Below, piece after piece: positions 43,503 through 52,559 of a stretch of DNA of 55,737 bases. The DNA lies in contig NZ_JAIZDB010000021.1 in the NCBI RefSeq assembly GCF_029533155.1, positions 1 to 55,737 of the forward strand. Reading direction: 5' to 3'. The stretch's first letter is position 1, and each line of letters opens with the position of its first letter. Made by a program: the position numbers and the translations under genes. The stretch comes from Psychrobacillus antarcticus (GTDB lineage Bacteria; Bacillota; Bacilli; Bacillales_A; Planococcaceae). The notes beneath the pieces are model-generated. The model had not been told where the DNA came from. It saw only the letters and a program-made list of their open reading frames with translations, and searched no databases.

Positions 43503-43580
43503 TCCATTCTCCCACTATTTTAACATATTGAAACTCGTTGAAAAGCGCTATAATAGAAATAATAGGAAAGGTCGTGTATT

Positions 43581-44156
43581 ATGCAAAAAGAAAAAGAAAT
43601 AGAATTTAAGAATTTATTAACGAAGGAAGAATTCGAGCATTTTGTATCCTTTTTTGCAATAAGTCAAAAGGACTTTCATTCCCAAACAAATTATTACTTT
43701 GACACACCAGATAACTTTTTTAAGAACAATGGCATGGGATTCCGCCTACGTGTTTTAAACGACCACAATGAGCTTACGCTTAAACATCCGATAGAAGAAC
43801 ATGTAATGGAAGAAAATACAATACATGTGTCTAATCAGGAAAGGGATGCTATTATCAACCAAACCTCTTTCCCTTCTATTCCCTTTCTAGCGCAATTTAA
43901 TCTAATTTCTCCATTAATTTGTATTGGGAGCCTACAAACAAATCGCGTACAGATACCTTTTGAAAATGGAACTCTATTTTTTGATCACTCCATTTATAGT
44001 AAAACAGAGGATTTTGAGGTAGAATATGAGAGTAGTAATGTAAAATATGGAAAAGAAGTGTTTCTTGATTTGTTAGATTCACATCAAATACCTATTCGAC
44101 ACACAGATAAAAAAATTGCTCGCCTTGTGAAATATAACGCTAAGTTGAAAGGTTGA
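43581..44156 (+). CDS. yjbK: CYTH-domain triphosphate-tunnel protein (YjbK)
   Basis: The 191 residues begin with the CYTH signature ExExK (E6-I-E8-F-K10), with YYFDTPDNFF, GFRLRVLNDHNELTLK and DFEVEYES supplying the other charged tunnel residues. Such proteins hydrolyse inorganic triphosphate or thiamine triphosphate; the B. subtilis role is unclear. It diverges from yjbL with a short intergenic space. Confidence 0.9.
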   Translation: MQKEKEIEFKNLLTKEEFEHFVSFFAISQKDFHSQTNYYFDTPDNFFKNNGMGFRLRVLNDHNELTLKHPIEEHVMEENTIHVSNQERDAIINQTSFPSIPFLAQFNLISPLICIGSLQTNRVQIPFENGTLFFDHSIYSKTEDFEVEYESSNVKYGKEVFLDLLDSHQIPIRHTDKKIARLVKYNAKLKG

Positions 44157-44815
44157 TCCCTTTGGATATTCAATCCTTAAAAGTTTTAATGGAGATAAAT
44201 GCAATGCAGTCATTGGGAAGTGTACAAGACACTCAAAATAATTCCACTACTTCTTCAATGTTTTCAGAAATGTTAGGACAAGTTTTACAAGCAAGTACTG
44301 GAAATTCATCGACTGAAAGTTTATCTACATTACTATATAGTGGAGACTCGCCTGTATTTATTCCATCTAATTTGTACTCTGGACAGAGTAGCTTAACAGA
44401 AGCTGTCTCTTCTTATCCATCTATCTCTAAAAATTATGGAACGAATTATGACGAGATTATTAAGAAAGCCGCTGAAAGATACAATGTTCCTGAAAAGCTT
44501 ATATCTTCTATCATCAAACAAGAATCGAATTTTGACCCTTCAGCTACTAGTTCTGCTGGTGCTTCAGGGCTAATGCAATTAATGCCCGGTACAGCTAAGT
44601 ATTTAGGGGTTACTAATTCATATGATCCCGAACAAAACATAATGGGTGGAGCAAAATATATAAGTCAAATGCTTACTCAATTTGACGGTAATATTGAAAC
44701 AGCGCTTGCCGCATACAACGCAGGACCTGGAGCAGTAAAAAAATACGATGGTATTCCACCGTATAAAGAAACACAAAATTATGTAAAAAAAGTCATGAAT
44801 TACTTCCAGGTATAA
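44153..44815 (+). CDS. yjbJ: Lytic transglycosylase, SLT domain (YjbJ)
   Basis: This 220-residue protein has a low-complexity Ser/Thr-rich N-terminal half and a C-terminal SLT (Slt70-like) domain: LISSIIKQESNFDPSATSS (catalytic Glu), GLMQLMPGTAKYLG and ALAAYNAGPGAVKKY. It cleaves peptidoglycan glycan strands to 1,6-anhydro ends. No signal peptide is evident. The TTG start overlaps the yjbK stop; a second TTG at 44162 has a better-placed aaagg. Confidence 0.9.
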   Translation: MIPLDIQSLKVLMEINAMQSLGSVQDTQNNSTTSSMFSEMLGQVLQASTGNSSTESLSTLLYSGDSPVFIPSNLYSGQSSLTEAVSSYPSISKNYGTNYDEIIKKAAERYNVPEKLISSIIKQESNFDPSATSSAGASGLMQLMPGTAKYLGVTNSYDPEQNIMGGAKYISQMLTQFDGNIETALAAYNAGPGAVKKYDGIPPYKETQNYVKKVMNYFQV

Positions 44816-45335
44816 ACTTAAACTTCCATCAGAGAGGGTATTACAACCAGTTTCCCGGATTAAAATGAGTTCGGACAACCTATTAAATTTAATAGGTTGT
44901 TTTTTTATTTATATAATAGAACCTGATACGCGTGGAGTCACTCCGCTTCGTCATAACTGGAGTCGCCTATCCTATATTAGAGAAGTTTTTTAACTTAAAA
45001 GCATTTTACTTGCGCTTGAATTCGATTTACCGGTACTTTTTTCATATCTCCGTTCGTACCTTATTTATTCGCTCTTAAGTGCAATTTACATGCGGAGAGG
45101 GTAACTTATCCATTTTTTTCTAGATGGTAGTGAAAAGGATATCTATCCTTATAAGTATTTCCGCGAACAGACTCGCATGAAGCCGGCCATATGGTTGTGG
45201 CGAAATGATGTCTCTATTTTAACTGTAATTTCCCCCCAATAACCTTCTGTATTTCTATGAGATAATCTAATTGTTTGAGATATTTGGGTTTCGTTGATAG
45301 AATAAGTATAGTGCTAAGAGCAAAGGGGTAAAAAA
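44816..45335 (+). other. 520-base gap with a terminator and repeat remnants
   Basis: It contains the yjbJ terminator ACAACCTATTAAA / TTTAATAGGTTGT (44875-44900) plus a T run. A short GC-rich scrap follows (gtggagtcactccgc, ctggagtcgcctatcc, about 44932-44972) that resembles the edge of the GC-rich repeat module. Otherwise it holds AT-rich sequence and the leader of yjbI. No credible ORF. Confidence 0.75.
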
Positions 45336-45734
45336 ATGACACAGAATCCAATACTTCCCTACGATGAAATCGGAGAAGAAAAATTACACCTGCTTGTGGA
45401 TACGTTTTATGGAAATGTAGCAAAGCATCCACTGCTTATACCGATTTTTCCAAATGATTTATCGGAAACAGCTAGAAAACAAAAACAATTTTTAACTCAA
45501 TATTTAGGTGGACCTAATTTATATACAGAAGAACACGGACATCCGATGATGAAAATGCGTCATAATCCATTTCCAATAACGCCTGAGCGTGCACAAGCTT
45601 GGCTCTCTTGCATGAGAGATGCAATGGACAAGGTAGGATTGGAAGGCAAAATTCGCGATACATTTTATAGACGTTTAGAGCTAACAGCAAACCACATGGT
45701 CAATCAAATGAGTCATGAGGAGGAAGAAATGTGA
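45336..45734 (+). CDS. yjbI: Truncated haemoglobin, group II (YjbI)
   Basis: This 132-residue truncated globin has the E-helix/CD region TARKQKQFLTQYLGGPNLY and the proximal histidine in MRHNPFPI (about His72). Trp in AQAWLSCMRDAM is the group II G8 tryptophan. It binds haem and is implicated in oxygen/NO chemistry and reported in sulfenylation of a toxin anchor protein in B. subtilis. The stop overlaps the spxH start, so the two are translationally coupled. Confidence 0.93.
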   Translation: MTQNPILPYDEIGEEKLHLLVDTFYGNVAKHPLLIPIFPNDLSETARKQKQFLTQYLGGPNLYTEEHGHPMMKMRHNPFPITPERAQAWLSCMRDAMDKVGLEGKIRDTFYRRLELTANHMVNQMSHEEEEM

Positions 45735-46546
45735 CAAGAATACAAATTCCGTCTGAGACGTTCACATCCCCTTTATTAAACAAGCCGCTTGAAATGTATG
45801 TTTTTTTGGACCCACTGTGTCCAACTTGTTGGGATATGCAACCTACAATACGGAAATTGGAAGTAGAGTATGGCCAGTATTTTACTGTACGCACTGTACT
45901 TAGTACTCAATTAAATAAGTTAAATACAGTTTGTAACTTTCCCAAAGCCTATTTGAGTAACGAGTCATGTAATATTTCTAAAATAGAACATTCTGTTTTT
46001 CCTTCTATCGCAGTGAAAGCTGCTGAATTTCAAGGAAAAAAAGCTGCTTTACGGTTTTTCATAAAAATGCAGGAGTATTTGTTTTTAAAAACAAAAAACG
46101 TAACATCATTTTCTGTATTACAGGAAATAGCAGAAGAAGTTAAACTAGACGTAGATGAATTTACTCGAGATTTTATTTCCAATGAATGTGCTAAGTCCTT
46201 CCAAAACGACTTATCCATTACTTGTGAAATGGAAGTAGATTCTTTTCCAAGTATTGTATTCTTTAATGAAAATATCGAGGATGAAGGTATTAAAGTAGCT
46301 GGAAATTATCCTTACGAGGTATATGTGCAAATTCTGCAAGAAATGCTTTATGAAAAGCCTGAAATTCAAGACCCGCCATTACTGGAAAAACTATTTGATC
46401 GATTCCATTCTTTAACCACAAACGAGATTGCAAGCTATTATAAAATTTCTGATCAATTAGCTGAACGTGAACTTAAAAAACTACTATTATTGCAAAAAGT
46501 TGAAAGACTTTGCTTACCAGACACCGTTTTATGGCGGTTAAAGTAA
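45731..46546 (+). CDS. spxH: SpxH (YjbH), ClpXP adaptor for Spx degradation
   Basis: This 271-residue DsbA-like adaptor has the thioredoxin-type LDPLCPTCWDMQP (Cys30, Cys33), then a helical insertion and a C-terminal winged-helix-like region. SpxH binds Spx and delivers it to ClpXP; disulfide/zinc stress or aggregation inactivates it. The start is GTG in ATGTGA overlapping yjbI. The substrate gene spx lies about 5 kb away at 51.7-52.1 kb. Confidence 0.93.
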   Translation: MTRIQIPSETFTSPLLNKPLEMYVFLDPLCPTCWDMQPTIRKLEVEYGQYFTVRTVLSTQLNKLNTVCNFPKAYLSNESCNISKIEHSVFPSIAVKAAEFQGKKAALRFFIKMQEYLFLKTKNVTSFSVLQEIAEEVKLDVDEFTRDFISNECAKSFQNDLSITCEMEVDSFPSIVFFNENIEDEGIKVAGNYPYEVYVQILQEMLYEKPEIQDPPLLEKLFDRFHSLTTNEIASYYKISDQLAERELKKLLLLQKVERLCLPDTVLWRLK

Positions 46547-46885
46547 ATATAAAGCAGCCTATCTTAAAAAGATAGGCTGCTATTTTGTCATTAAAACAGA
46601 AAATGCCCATTTCCTCCTACCGAGGAAAGGGCATTTTCAATTTACAAAGGGGATGGGAGAAATGTTCACGTTCAAACAAAGGGGTGTATGTTATCTTGTG
46701 ATTTATTTCACATTCTTACTTTAACACGTCGTTTTATTAAATACAATATATTAGGTACTCTTTTCACAAATTTGTCATACATCATAGGACGTCCTACCTT
46801 TTACGACAAATTAGTTGACATGGCGATCAATATACCTAATTAGAATTCCCTTAACAAAAAGCCTGGCAATTTGCCAGGCTTTTTG
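46547..46885 (+). other. 339-base gap with three hairpins and a tiny ORF with strong RBS
   Basis: It holds the spxH terminator (AGCAGCCTATCTT / AGATAGGCTGCT, 46553-46581) and a second long stem AAAATGCCC...TTTCCTC / GAGGAAAGGGCATTTT (46599-46637). Then comes aaaggggatgggagaaATG followed by a 20-codon frame (46662-46724; MFTFKQRGVCYLVIY, then FTFLL), and the pepF terminator (46853-46887). I cannot tell whether the 20-codon frame is expressed. Confidence 0.6.
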
Positions 46886-46887
46886 TT
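46853..46887 (-). terminator. Intrinsic terminator of pepF
   Basis: AACAAAAAGCCTGGCAA / TTGCCAGGCTTTTTGTT is a perfect 17-bp palindrome overlapping the pepF stop codon region, with T runs on both strands. Confidence 0.92.
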
Positions 46888-48706
46888 ATTCTCCTAAAAG
46901 TAGTTGTTCTAATTCATTTAACTTTTCTTCAAAGACGCGGCATGCTTCTTCAATAGGAGCAGCAGTATTCATATCGACTCCCGCTTTTTTCAACACTTCG
47001 ATTGGGTAGTCCGAACAACCTGCTTTTAGGAACTCATTAATATACCGATCCACAGCTGGTTTACCTTCTGAAAGAATTTGATTACTTAGAGCAGTTGCTG
47101 CACCTAAACCAGTCGCATATTGATATACATAGTAATTGTAATAGAAATGAGGAATTCTTGCCCATTCTAAACCAATTTGCTCATCAATAACAATTTCATC
47201 ACCAAAGTATTTTTGATTCAACTTATAATATTCTTCTGTTAGCTTATCAGCGGTCAGAGCTTCGCCATTCTGATCTAATTCGTGAATAATATGTTCAAAT
47301 TCAGCAAACATAGTTTGACGGAAAACAGTTCCACGGAAGGTTTCTAGCCAATGATTTAATAAGTAAATACGTTTCTTAGGATCGTCAATTGTTTTCAGTA
47401 GGTAATCGTTCAATAATGCTTCGTTGCAAGTGGAGGCCACTTCCGCGACAAATATAGAATAATCCCCGTAAACATAAGGCTGATTGGCTCTAGTATAATA
47501 ACTATGAATACTATGTCCAAATTCATGTGCTAGCGTAAATAAATTGTTAACGTTATTTTGCCAGTTCATCAGTATATAAGGGTTTGTACCGTATGTTCCT
47601 GAAGAGTACGCACCAGACCGTTTACCTTTCGTTTCTACTACATCGACCCAACGGCTTTCAAGGCCCTGCTTAACGATTGAGACATATTCTTCACCTAGTG
47701 GTTCAAAACTTTTAATCATCGCATCACAAGCCTCTTCATACGTATATTCCATATTCAATTCTTTCACTAATGGCGTATATAGATCCCACATATGCAATTC
47801 TTCTAAACCTAACACTTTTTTTCGAAGAGCTACATATCGGTGAAGTAAATGGACGTTTTTATTGACAGTATTTACTAAGTTGTCATATACACTTTCAGGA
47901 ATATGATTATTAGACATTGCTGCTTCCCGAGCTGATCCATAGTTTCTGATTTTCGCGTTGACATTGTCTCCTTTAATATTTCCTGTTAGCGTTGACGCAA
48001 ATGTATTACGGAATTTACCGTACGTATCATACATTGCTTTAAATGCATCCTCACGCACACGAGGGTCTTCACTTTCTAAGAAACGTGAAAATCTGCCATG
48101 TGTTAGTTGCACGTCATTACCATCTTCATCTTTAATTGATGGAAATTCTAAATCTGCATTATTTAATTTGCCAAAGGTATCCGATGAAGCACCGGCAACT
48201 TCCGATAATTGTGCCAGCAATGCTTCCTGTTCTTTTGGAAGTACATGTGGACGCTCTTTATTGATCTCTTCCAGTAACTGTCTGTATAGTTGTAACTCTT
48301 TATTCTCAGCTAGGTAACCGGCAATAACAGACTCTTCCACGGAAAGAACCTCTGGAACTAAAAATGATAGCTCAGTTGAAACTTTCACATACAATGATTT
48401 AATTCGACTATCCATCGCCTGGTATGTGCTATTAGCTGTATCTTGGTCTGTACGCATATGTGCAAATGTATATAATTTACGTAATCTAGAAGTAATTTCA
48501 TCACGATAAGTCAACACTTCAAGTAAAGCATTTGCCCCATTGTTGACTGTTCCTTGATAAGATGATGCCTTCTCTGATAAGGCAGAAACCTCTTGATATT
48601 CTTTTTCCCATTCATCATTAGAAGCAAAAATATCTTCTAATTTCCATGTTAAATTTTCTGCAACTTCATCACGAGTTAAGATTTTGTTTTTTGCATCTGT
48701 AGCCAA
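46886..48706 (-). CDS. pepF: Oligoendopeptidase F (PepF/YjbG), M3 family
   Basis: This 606-residue zinc metallopeptidase has TLAHEFGHSIHSYY (HExxH-type HEFGH) and the downstream glutamate region VAEVASTCNEALL. I place the start at a TTG (48706) preceded by ATGAGGGGGAACCTAT; a GTG 13 codons upstream has no RBS. PepF cleaves oligopeptides of about 7-17 residues in the cytoplasm and can affect sporulation when overproduced. The coiA-pepF order is as in B. subtilis. Confidence 0.94.
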   Translation of the reverse strand: MATDAKNKILTRDEVAENLTWKLEDIFASNDEWEKEYQEVSALSEKASSYQGTVNNGANALLEVLTYRDEITSRLRKLYTFAHMRTDQDTANSTYQAMDSRIKSLYVKVSTELSFLVPEVLSVEESVIAGYLAENKELQLYRQLLEEINKERPHVLPKEQEALLAQLSEVAGASSDTFGKLNNADLEFPSIKDEDGNDVQLTHGRFSRFLESEDPRVREDAFKAMYDTYGKFRNTFASTLTGNIKGDNVNAKIRNYGSAREAAMSNNHIPESVYDNLVNTVNKNVHLLHRYVALRKKVLGLEELHMWDLYTPLVKELNMEYTYEEACDAMIKSFEPLGEEYVSIVKQGLESRWVDVVETKGKRSGAYSSGTYGTNPYILMNWQNNVNNLFTLAHEFGHSIHSYYTRANQPYVYGDYSIFVAEVASTCNEALLNDYLLKTIDDPKKRIYLLNHWLETFRGTVFRQTMFAEFEHIIHELDQNGEALTADKLTEEYYKLNQKYFGDEIVIDEQIGLEWARIPHFYYNYYVYQYATGLGAATALSNQILSEGKPAVDRYINEFLKAGCSDYPIEVLKKAGVDMNTAAPIEEACRVFEEKLNELEQLLLGE

Positions 48707-48768
48707 AATAGGTTCCCCCTCATATTGTTTCGAATTTCGAATCACTTACTATTTTCTCAATTTTCTAT

Positions 48769-49920
48769 TCAATTTGCAAGGAATTCACCGTACAACATTC
48801 GCATCATCAAAGAGTAATTTATTTTACTAGCATATATTACTTGATCTGTTGAAATTAAACAGTGTTGCAATATATTAAGATATGATTCTACTGCCTTAAT
48901 ATGTTCAGCTGAAGGGTTGGAAGATAGTTTTCTATATAACAGAAACCATTCACAATGTTGAACATCAACTTGATGAATGGCTAGTCCTAGTTTATGTATA
49001 TAGTCAATAAACTGAATTTGCCACTCGACAGCATGTAATGAAAAAATAGAAGCGTTCTTGGTAGGAATGCCTATAAATAAAGGGATTTTTTTCGGATGGA
49101 TTCTCCATCTATAGCATATTTGTAAAAATGGAGATTGAATTCCTCTTCTATTAAAAAAGTACAGATTGTCTAACTGTTTGAAACGATGATGCTTATAGAT
49201 AGTAAAGTACTTTTGAAATTCTTCCCATGAAATCCTTTTTGTAATTGCAAATGGCCAGGTCTGCTTTTCCATCGAAAGCTTTTTTACTTTTACAATATAA
49301 TTATTACCCTTTATATGCACTGGATTAGAAATATAATGAAAGTTTTTCGTTTGAGGGCAATAGGTGAGAATTATTTTTCCATTCGGAGTAGTGTAAAAAA
49401 ACTGTTGGCGGTATGCGGAGAGTTGCATTGTCCCCATTTCTTGGACAGGGAAATCGGAAATTTTTGGTGTTCGTAATATCCAAATGGGGATAATTTGCTT
49501 CGATATATAGCCAATTGTTCGCTGCTGGATCGCATTAACAGGTATTTGACTACACTGAAATTCTATTGCAATGGGATAGGGGTCACTGTGGACATATAAA
49601 TCAGGTCTTTGTAGAAGGGATGGAAGATAGGATTCCAGTTGTACTTGGGAAGCATGCTTTTGCAAAAACTCATATAAATGTAGTTTACCTTTTAAATGAT
49701 CCTCACTTTCTCCTTCTGAAAAGGTCTGTGTACAAGAAGCATTACGAGTATGTGCAAAATGCGGGGTTTTTATCATACCGTTTTTTAATATGACTTGTTC
49801 ACTGCATTGTATACAGGAGAATTTGTTATTGGTTTTCATTTCGACTAAAAAGGTTCTTGGATGCTGTGCGGGAATAATAATTTTTCCATCTGCTGTAACT
49901 GCTGATAGTATTTGTACCAC
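48769..49920 (-). CDS. coiA: Competence protein CoiA (YjbF)
   Basis: This 383-residue CoiA has N-terminal zinc-finger-like FSCIQCSEQVILKNG (about 34-48) and a nuclease-like core with the acidic GESEDHLKGKLHLYE and PDLYVHSDPYPIAIEFQCSQI (split here as PDLYVHSDPYP and IAIEFQCSQI). It acts after DNA uptake in transformation, promoting recombination. The only standard in-frame start is a GTG inside the Shine-Dalgarno sequence; see the start-codon finding. Order mecA-coiA-pepF is conserved. Confidence 0.92.
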   Translation of the reverse strand: MVQILSAVTADGKIIIPAQHPRTFLVEMKTNNKFSCIQCSEQVILKNGMIKTPHFAHTRNASCTQTFSEGESEDHLKGKLHLYEFLQKHASQVQLESYLPSLLQRPDLYVHSDPYPIAIEFQCSQIPVNAIQQRTIGYISKQIIPIWILRTPKISDFPVQEMGTMQLSAYRQQFFYTTPNGKIILTYCPQTKNFHYISNPVHIKGNNYIVKVKKLSMEKQTWPFAITKRISWEEFQKYFTIYKHHRFKQLDNLYFFNRRGIQSPFLQICYRWRIHPKKIPLFIGIPTKNASIFSLHAVEWQIQFIDYIHKLGLAIHQVDVQHCEWFLLYRKLSSNPSAEHIKAVESYLNILQHCLISTDQVIYASKINYSLMMRMLYGEFLAN

Positions 49921-49989
49921 CTCCTTCTACTAATATACAAATTTTCAGAAAATATTGCAACATCCTAGAGAATAAGTATTTATTTCTAG

Positions 49990-50815
49990 CAAAATTCGGG
50001 AAAAGACACGCCCGATCCCCTTTAAGGTCAATACCTGTTTCTAACGTTTCCGAAGGGCTTAGGATAGACGTTTTGCTATATGATTACCGAGTGAATTTTT
50101 AGGGATGCTGATTGGTAATCTTATGGCGTTTGTATATCCGTCGCCTCCTACAACTCTTAGAAACAGGTAAGTACATTTTGGATAACTAGAGAAAAGATAC
50201 TACCCTATTCATAGCGGTGGATGAAAGATGGCAGTCTAAGTACGCGACATCTTGGTGCTCCTGCGCAAAGCTCGTCGCAAAATAAAAAAACATTTCGCAA
50301 CGGCTGCCTGACCCGTATCGTGCGGGCCCAAAGATGAAATTTCATTCGCTTTCTCGCTTCTTTATTTAGTAAACACTTACTAATTCTCTTATTATCACTA
50401 TATAAAAGAAGTTCTCATTTCTTCCTCATTTATTCAATAGTCGATTTTATCCCTATATTAACTTTGACTACTCTTTTCATCTAAGTGATAGGCTTTGCTA
50501 TATCTTATAGTGAAGTACTACACATTATTTTGATTGGAGTGAAAGGTGGCGACACCAGCGGGATGAGGGAGACAGATGAGACGTCACATCGACGCGCAAG
50601 CGACGGTGATGGCTCATCGCTCACCCCGCGGAGGCACACAGGATGTGGGTTATGCAATCGTTGCCGCAGGACGCGGCGAACTTAGATTGCCTTCCCTTTG
50701 AGAGGTGGCGCTCTTAGCCTTTGTACTCCACCTGAAACGGAAATCAGCAGTATTATTCTTTCTTTTGAGAAACATGATTCCTGTGTCTGCGGTAAATTTG
50801 ATATACTTCCTTATA
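49990..50815 (+). repeat. Composite intergenic repeat, copy E (central hairpin lost)
   Basis: This occupies the 0.9 kb between coiA and mecA. It has a CGGG/CCCG hairpin (49997-50015), the nested-stem module without its central hairpin (50033-50168), the cgcaaagctcgtcgc/cccgtatcgtgcggg module (50265-50328) and an AT-rich spacer. A damaged GC-rich hairpin (50550-50630) and the terminal module (50655-50750) follow, the last nearly identical to copy A. The ORF at 50485-50685 is repeat sequence and not credited. Confidence 0.88.
50033..50168 (+). repeat. Nested-stem module, copy E (deletion form)
   Basis: The outer arms ACCTGTTTCTA (50033-50043) / TAGAAACAGGT (50158-50168) and inner arms GATTACC (50082-50088) / GGTAATC (50114-50120) are intact. 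The central stem has been deleted, leaving gggatgctgatt. The deletion runs from within the stem to the closing arm, as expected of hairpin-mediated slippage. Confidence 0.83.
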
Positions 50816-50816
50816 C

Positions 50817-50846
50817 AAAAAAACCTTCTATAAATAGAAGGTTTTA
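50817..50846 (-). terminator. Intrinsic terminator of mecA
   Basis: AAACCTTCTAT / ATAGAAGGTTT with T-rich minus-strand continuation ends at the mecA stop. Confidence 0.87.
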
Positions 50847-51512
50847 AAAATGTTTATTTAATTCGTTTAGAACGCCGCTTTCGATTATCTGTTTACCATA
50901 CTCTTGAATAATATGAATAGTTGTTTTGGAATTACTTGCAAACTCTGAAACAACACTTAATGTATTAAGCACTAATTCAAATTCTGTTATATCAAAATCA
51001 AATATAATATGCAAGTAGTATTTTCCATCATAAAAATACAAAGAGGTCTGTAAATCTGCCTCATTTAACTTTTTCGCAAGACCAATGACATCTTCAAAGC
51101 TTTCAAAAACAAATGTATAATCCGTTGGAATTTCTTCTAAGTCCTCCATATAACTTGAAAAATCATCAAACTCATGTGCACCAATTGAGCTTGATACTCC
51201 ATTTTTAAATATTTTGCTTGATATATCATCCGAACCTGAATTATTTCCTAAACGCTCATCTTGTGTTGTTGTTTCCGTTCTTGTAACAATCACTTCCAAA
51301 CCTTTTTCCATCGCATGAACTTGAATCCATAAGGGACCATCTAATTCATCAAAATGATCATCATCATGAACCTCATCCATCATTTCCCAAAAAAGCTGCT
51401 CGCTCTTATCCTTATTGAACCAGATTTCATCTCGGCTGAAGCCTCTTTCTTCAATGTCGATGTATGAAATGTATACTTTGAAAGTGTTATCATTGATACG
51501 CTCGATATCCAT
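50844..51512 (-). CDS. mecA: Adaptor protein MecA
   Basis: The 222 residues begin MDIERINDNTFKVYISYIDI, the conserved N-terminal substrate-binding domain. An acidic/disordered linker (about 80-125) and the C-terminal ClpC-binding domain follow (FESFEDVIGLAKKL, LYFYDGKYYLHI, IIQEYGKQI). MecA targets ComK and other substrates to ClpCP and inhibits Spx-dependent transcription. It is flanked by spx and coiA as in B. subtilis. Strong RBS aaaggagatg. Confidence 0.95.
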   Translation of the reverse strand: MDIERINDNTFKVYISYIDIEERGFSRDEIWFNKDKSEQLFWEMMDEVHDDDHFDELDGPLWIQVHAMEKGLEVIVTRTETTTQDERLGNNSGSDDISSKIFKNGVSSSIGAHEFDDFSSYMEDLEEIPTDYTFVFESFEDVIGLAKKLNEADLQTSLYFYDGKYYLHIIFDFDITEFELVLNTLSVVSEFASNSKTTIHIIQEYGKQIIESGVLNELNKHF

Positions 51513-51673
51513 TTAACACATCTCCTTTCGCTTCTTACCGTTTCAATTGTGTAGTGTCTATTACTATTGTATGTCGTTTGTGAAAAAAAGAAAAGGATTC
51601 CTGCTCCACTTTTAAAATTATTAACGAAACTATATGCATTGTAAAAAATTTAAGCTTTAAATGCAAGTAGAAT

Positions 51674-51725
51674 GAAAAAAGAAAGCCAATTATTTTTCAA
51701 ATGAAGATTGAAAAATAATTGGCTT
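51674..51725 (-). terminator. Intrinsic terminator of spx
   Basis: AAGCCAATTATTTTTCAA (51683-51700) / TTGAAAAATAATTGGCTT (51708-51725) is an 18-bp perfect stem with a T-rich minus-strand run. Confidence 0.93.
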
Positions 51726-51734
51726 AGTATATTA

Positions 51735-52130
51735 CTAGTTAACTAGACGTTGTGCTTCCAGTAATTGATAAGCACGTACTTTTCTAGGTAAGAATCTACG
51801 AATTTCATCTTCATTGTAACCAACTTGTAGACGCTTTTCATCTAATATAATTGGTCTACGTAATAATCCAGGATGCTCTTGGATTAACTCGTAAAGACGT
51901 TGTAACGGAAGACTTTCTAAATCCACATTCAACTTTTGGAATATTTTAGAACGAGTTGAAATAATTTCATCTGTTCCGTCTTCAGTCATTCGTAAAATTT
52001 CTTTTATTTCACTTATACTAAGTGGTTCCGAAAAAATATTGCGCTCTCTATATGCTATCTCATGTTCTTCTAACCATGCTTTCGCTTTTCTACAAGAAGT
52101 ACAACTTGGTGAGGTAAATAAAGTTACCAT
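51735..52130 (-). CDS. spx: Transcriptional regulator Spx
   Basis: The 131 residues from [13 protein letters not shown] (redox switch Cys10-x-x-Cys13), with the alpha-CTD contact region and [10 protein letters not shown] (Arg about 92), end in the ClpXP-degron tail EAQRLVN. Spx binds the RNA polymerase alpha subunit and turns on thiol-stress genes after disulfide formation. The start at 52130 is preferred; one more ATG lies directly upstream. SpxH, encoded in the same window, controls its turnover. Confidence 0.96.
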   Translation of the reverse strand: MVTLFTSPSCTSCRKAKAWLEEHEIAYRERNIFSEPLSISEIKEILRMTEDGTDEIISTRSKIFQKLNVDLESLPLQRLYELIQEHPGLLRRPIILDEKRLQVGYNEDEIRRFLPRKVRAYQLLEAQRLVN

Positions 52131-52559
52131 CATTTTAAAAAACACTTCCTTTCAAATGTCTGTGTTATATAAGGTAGATTATAATTAATTTAATGTAGTA
52201 ATACACATTCTAAGTATACACTAATTTTATTTCATTTTAAATATGTTTTTATGAAAATTTTACATTGTAAAATTTACTGTCACAATTTCGTATTACTTGT
52301 AAAGGTAGCCATCTAATTAATATACATAATTTAGATACATAATAATTAATACCCATCATTTAAAGATCTTAAACATCTCCATTAGAAATAAATCATTTTC
52401 TCAATTAGTAATACTTAATGAAAATAACTGTTATACTTAATAGTACGTTTTGAATGTAAAAAGGTTTCAAAAAAGAAATAAGTAGAATGAAATTTTTCAT
52501 TCTACTTCATAAATTATTAAATTTCAAGAAAAATAATTCCATACTATACTACCTTATGC
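52131..52559. other. AT-rich 430-base gap: spx leader and a downstream terminator
   Basis: This very AT-rich region upstream of spx probably contains several spx promoters, but I could not assign them with confidence. Near the right end AAGTAGAATGAA / TTCATTCTACTT (52480-52507) forms a hairpin with T-rich sequence on the minus strand, serving as terminator for the DUF4015 gene. No ORF. Confidence 0.65.

Noticed and set aside
45214-45432. 72-codon minus-strand ORF opposite yjbI
   Set aside because: It overlaps the start of the well-supported yjbI gene on the other strand and has no RBS or family resemblance.
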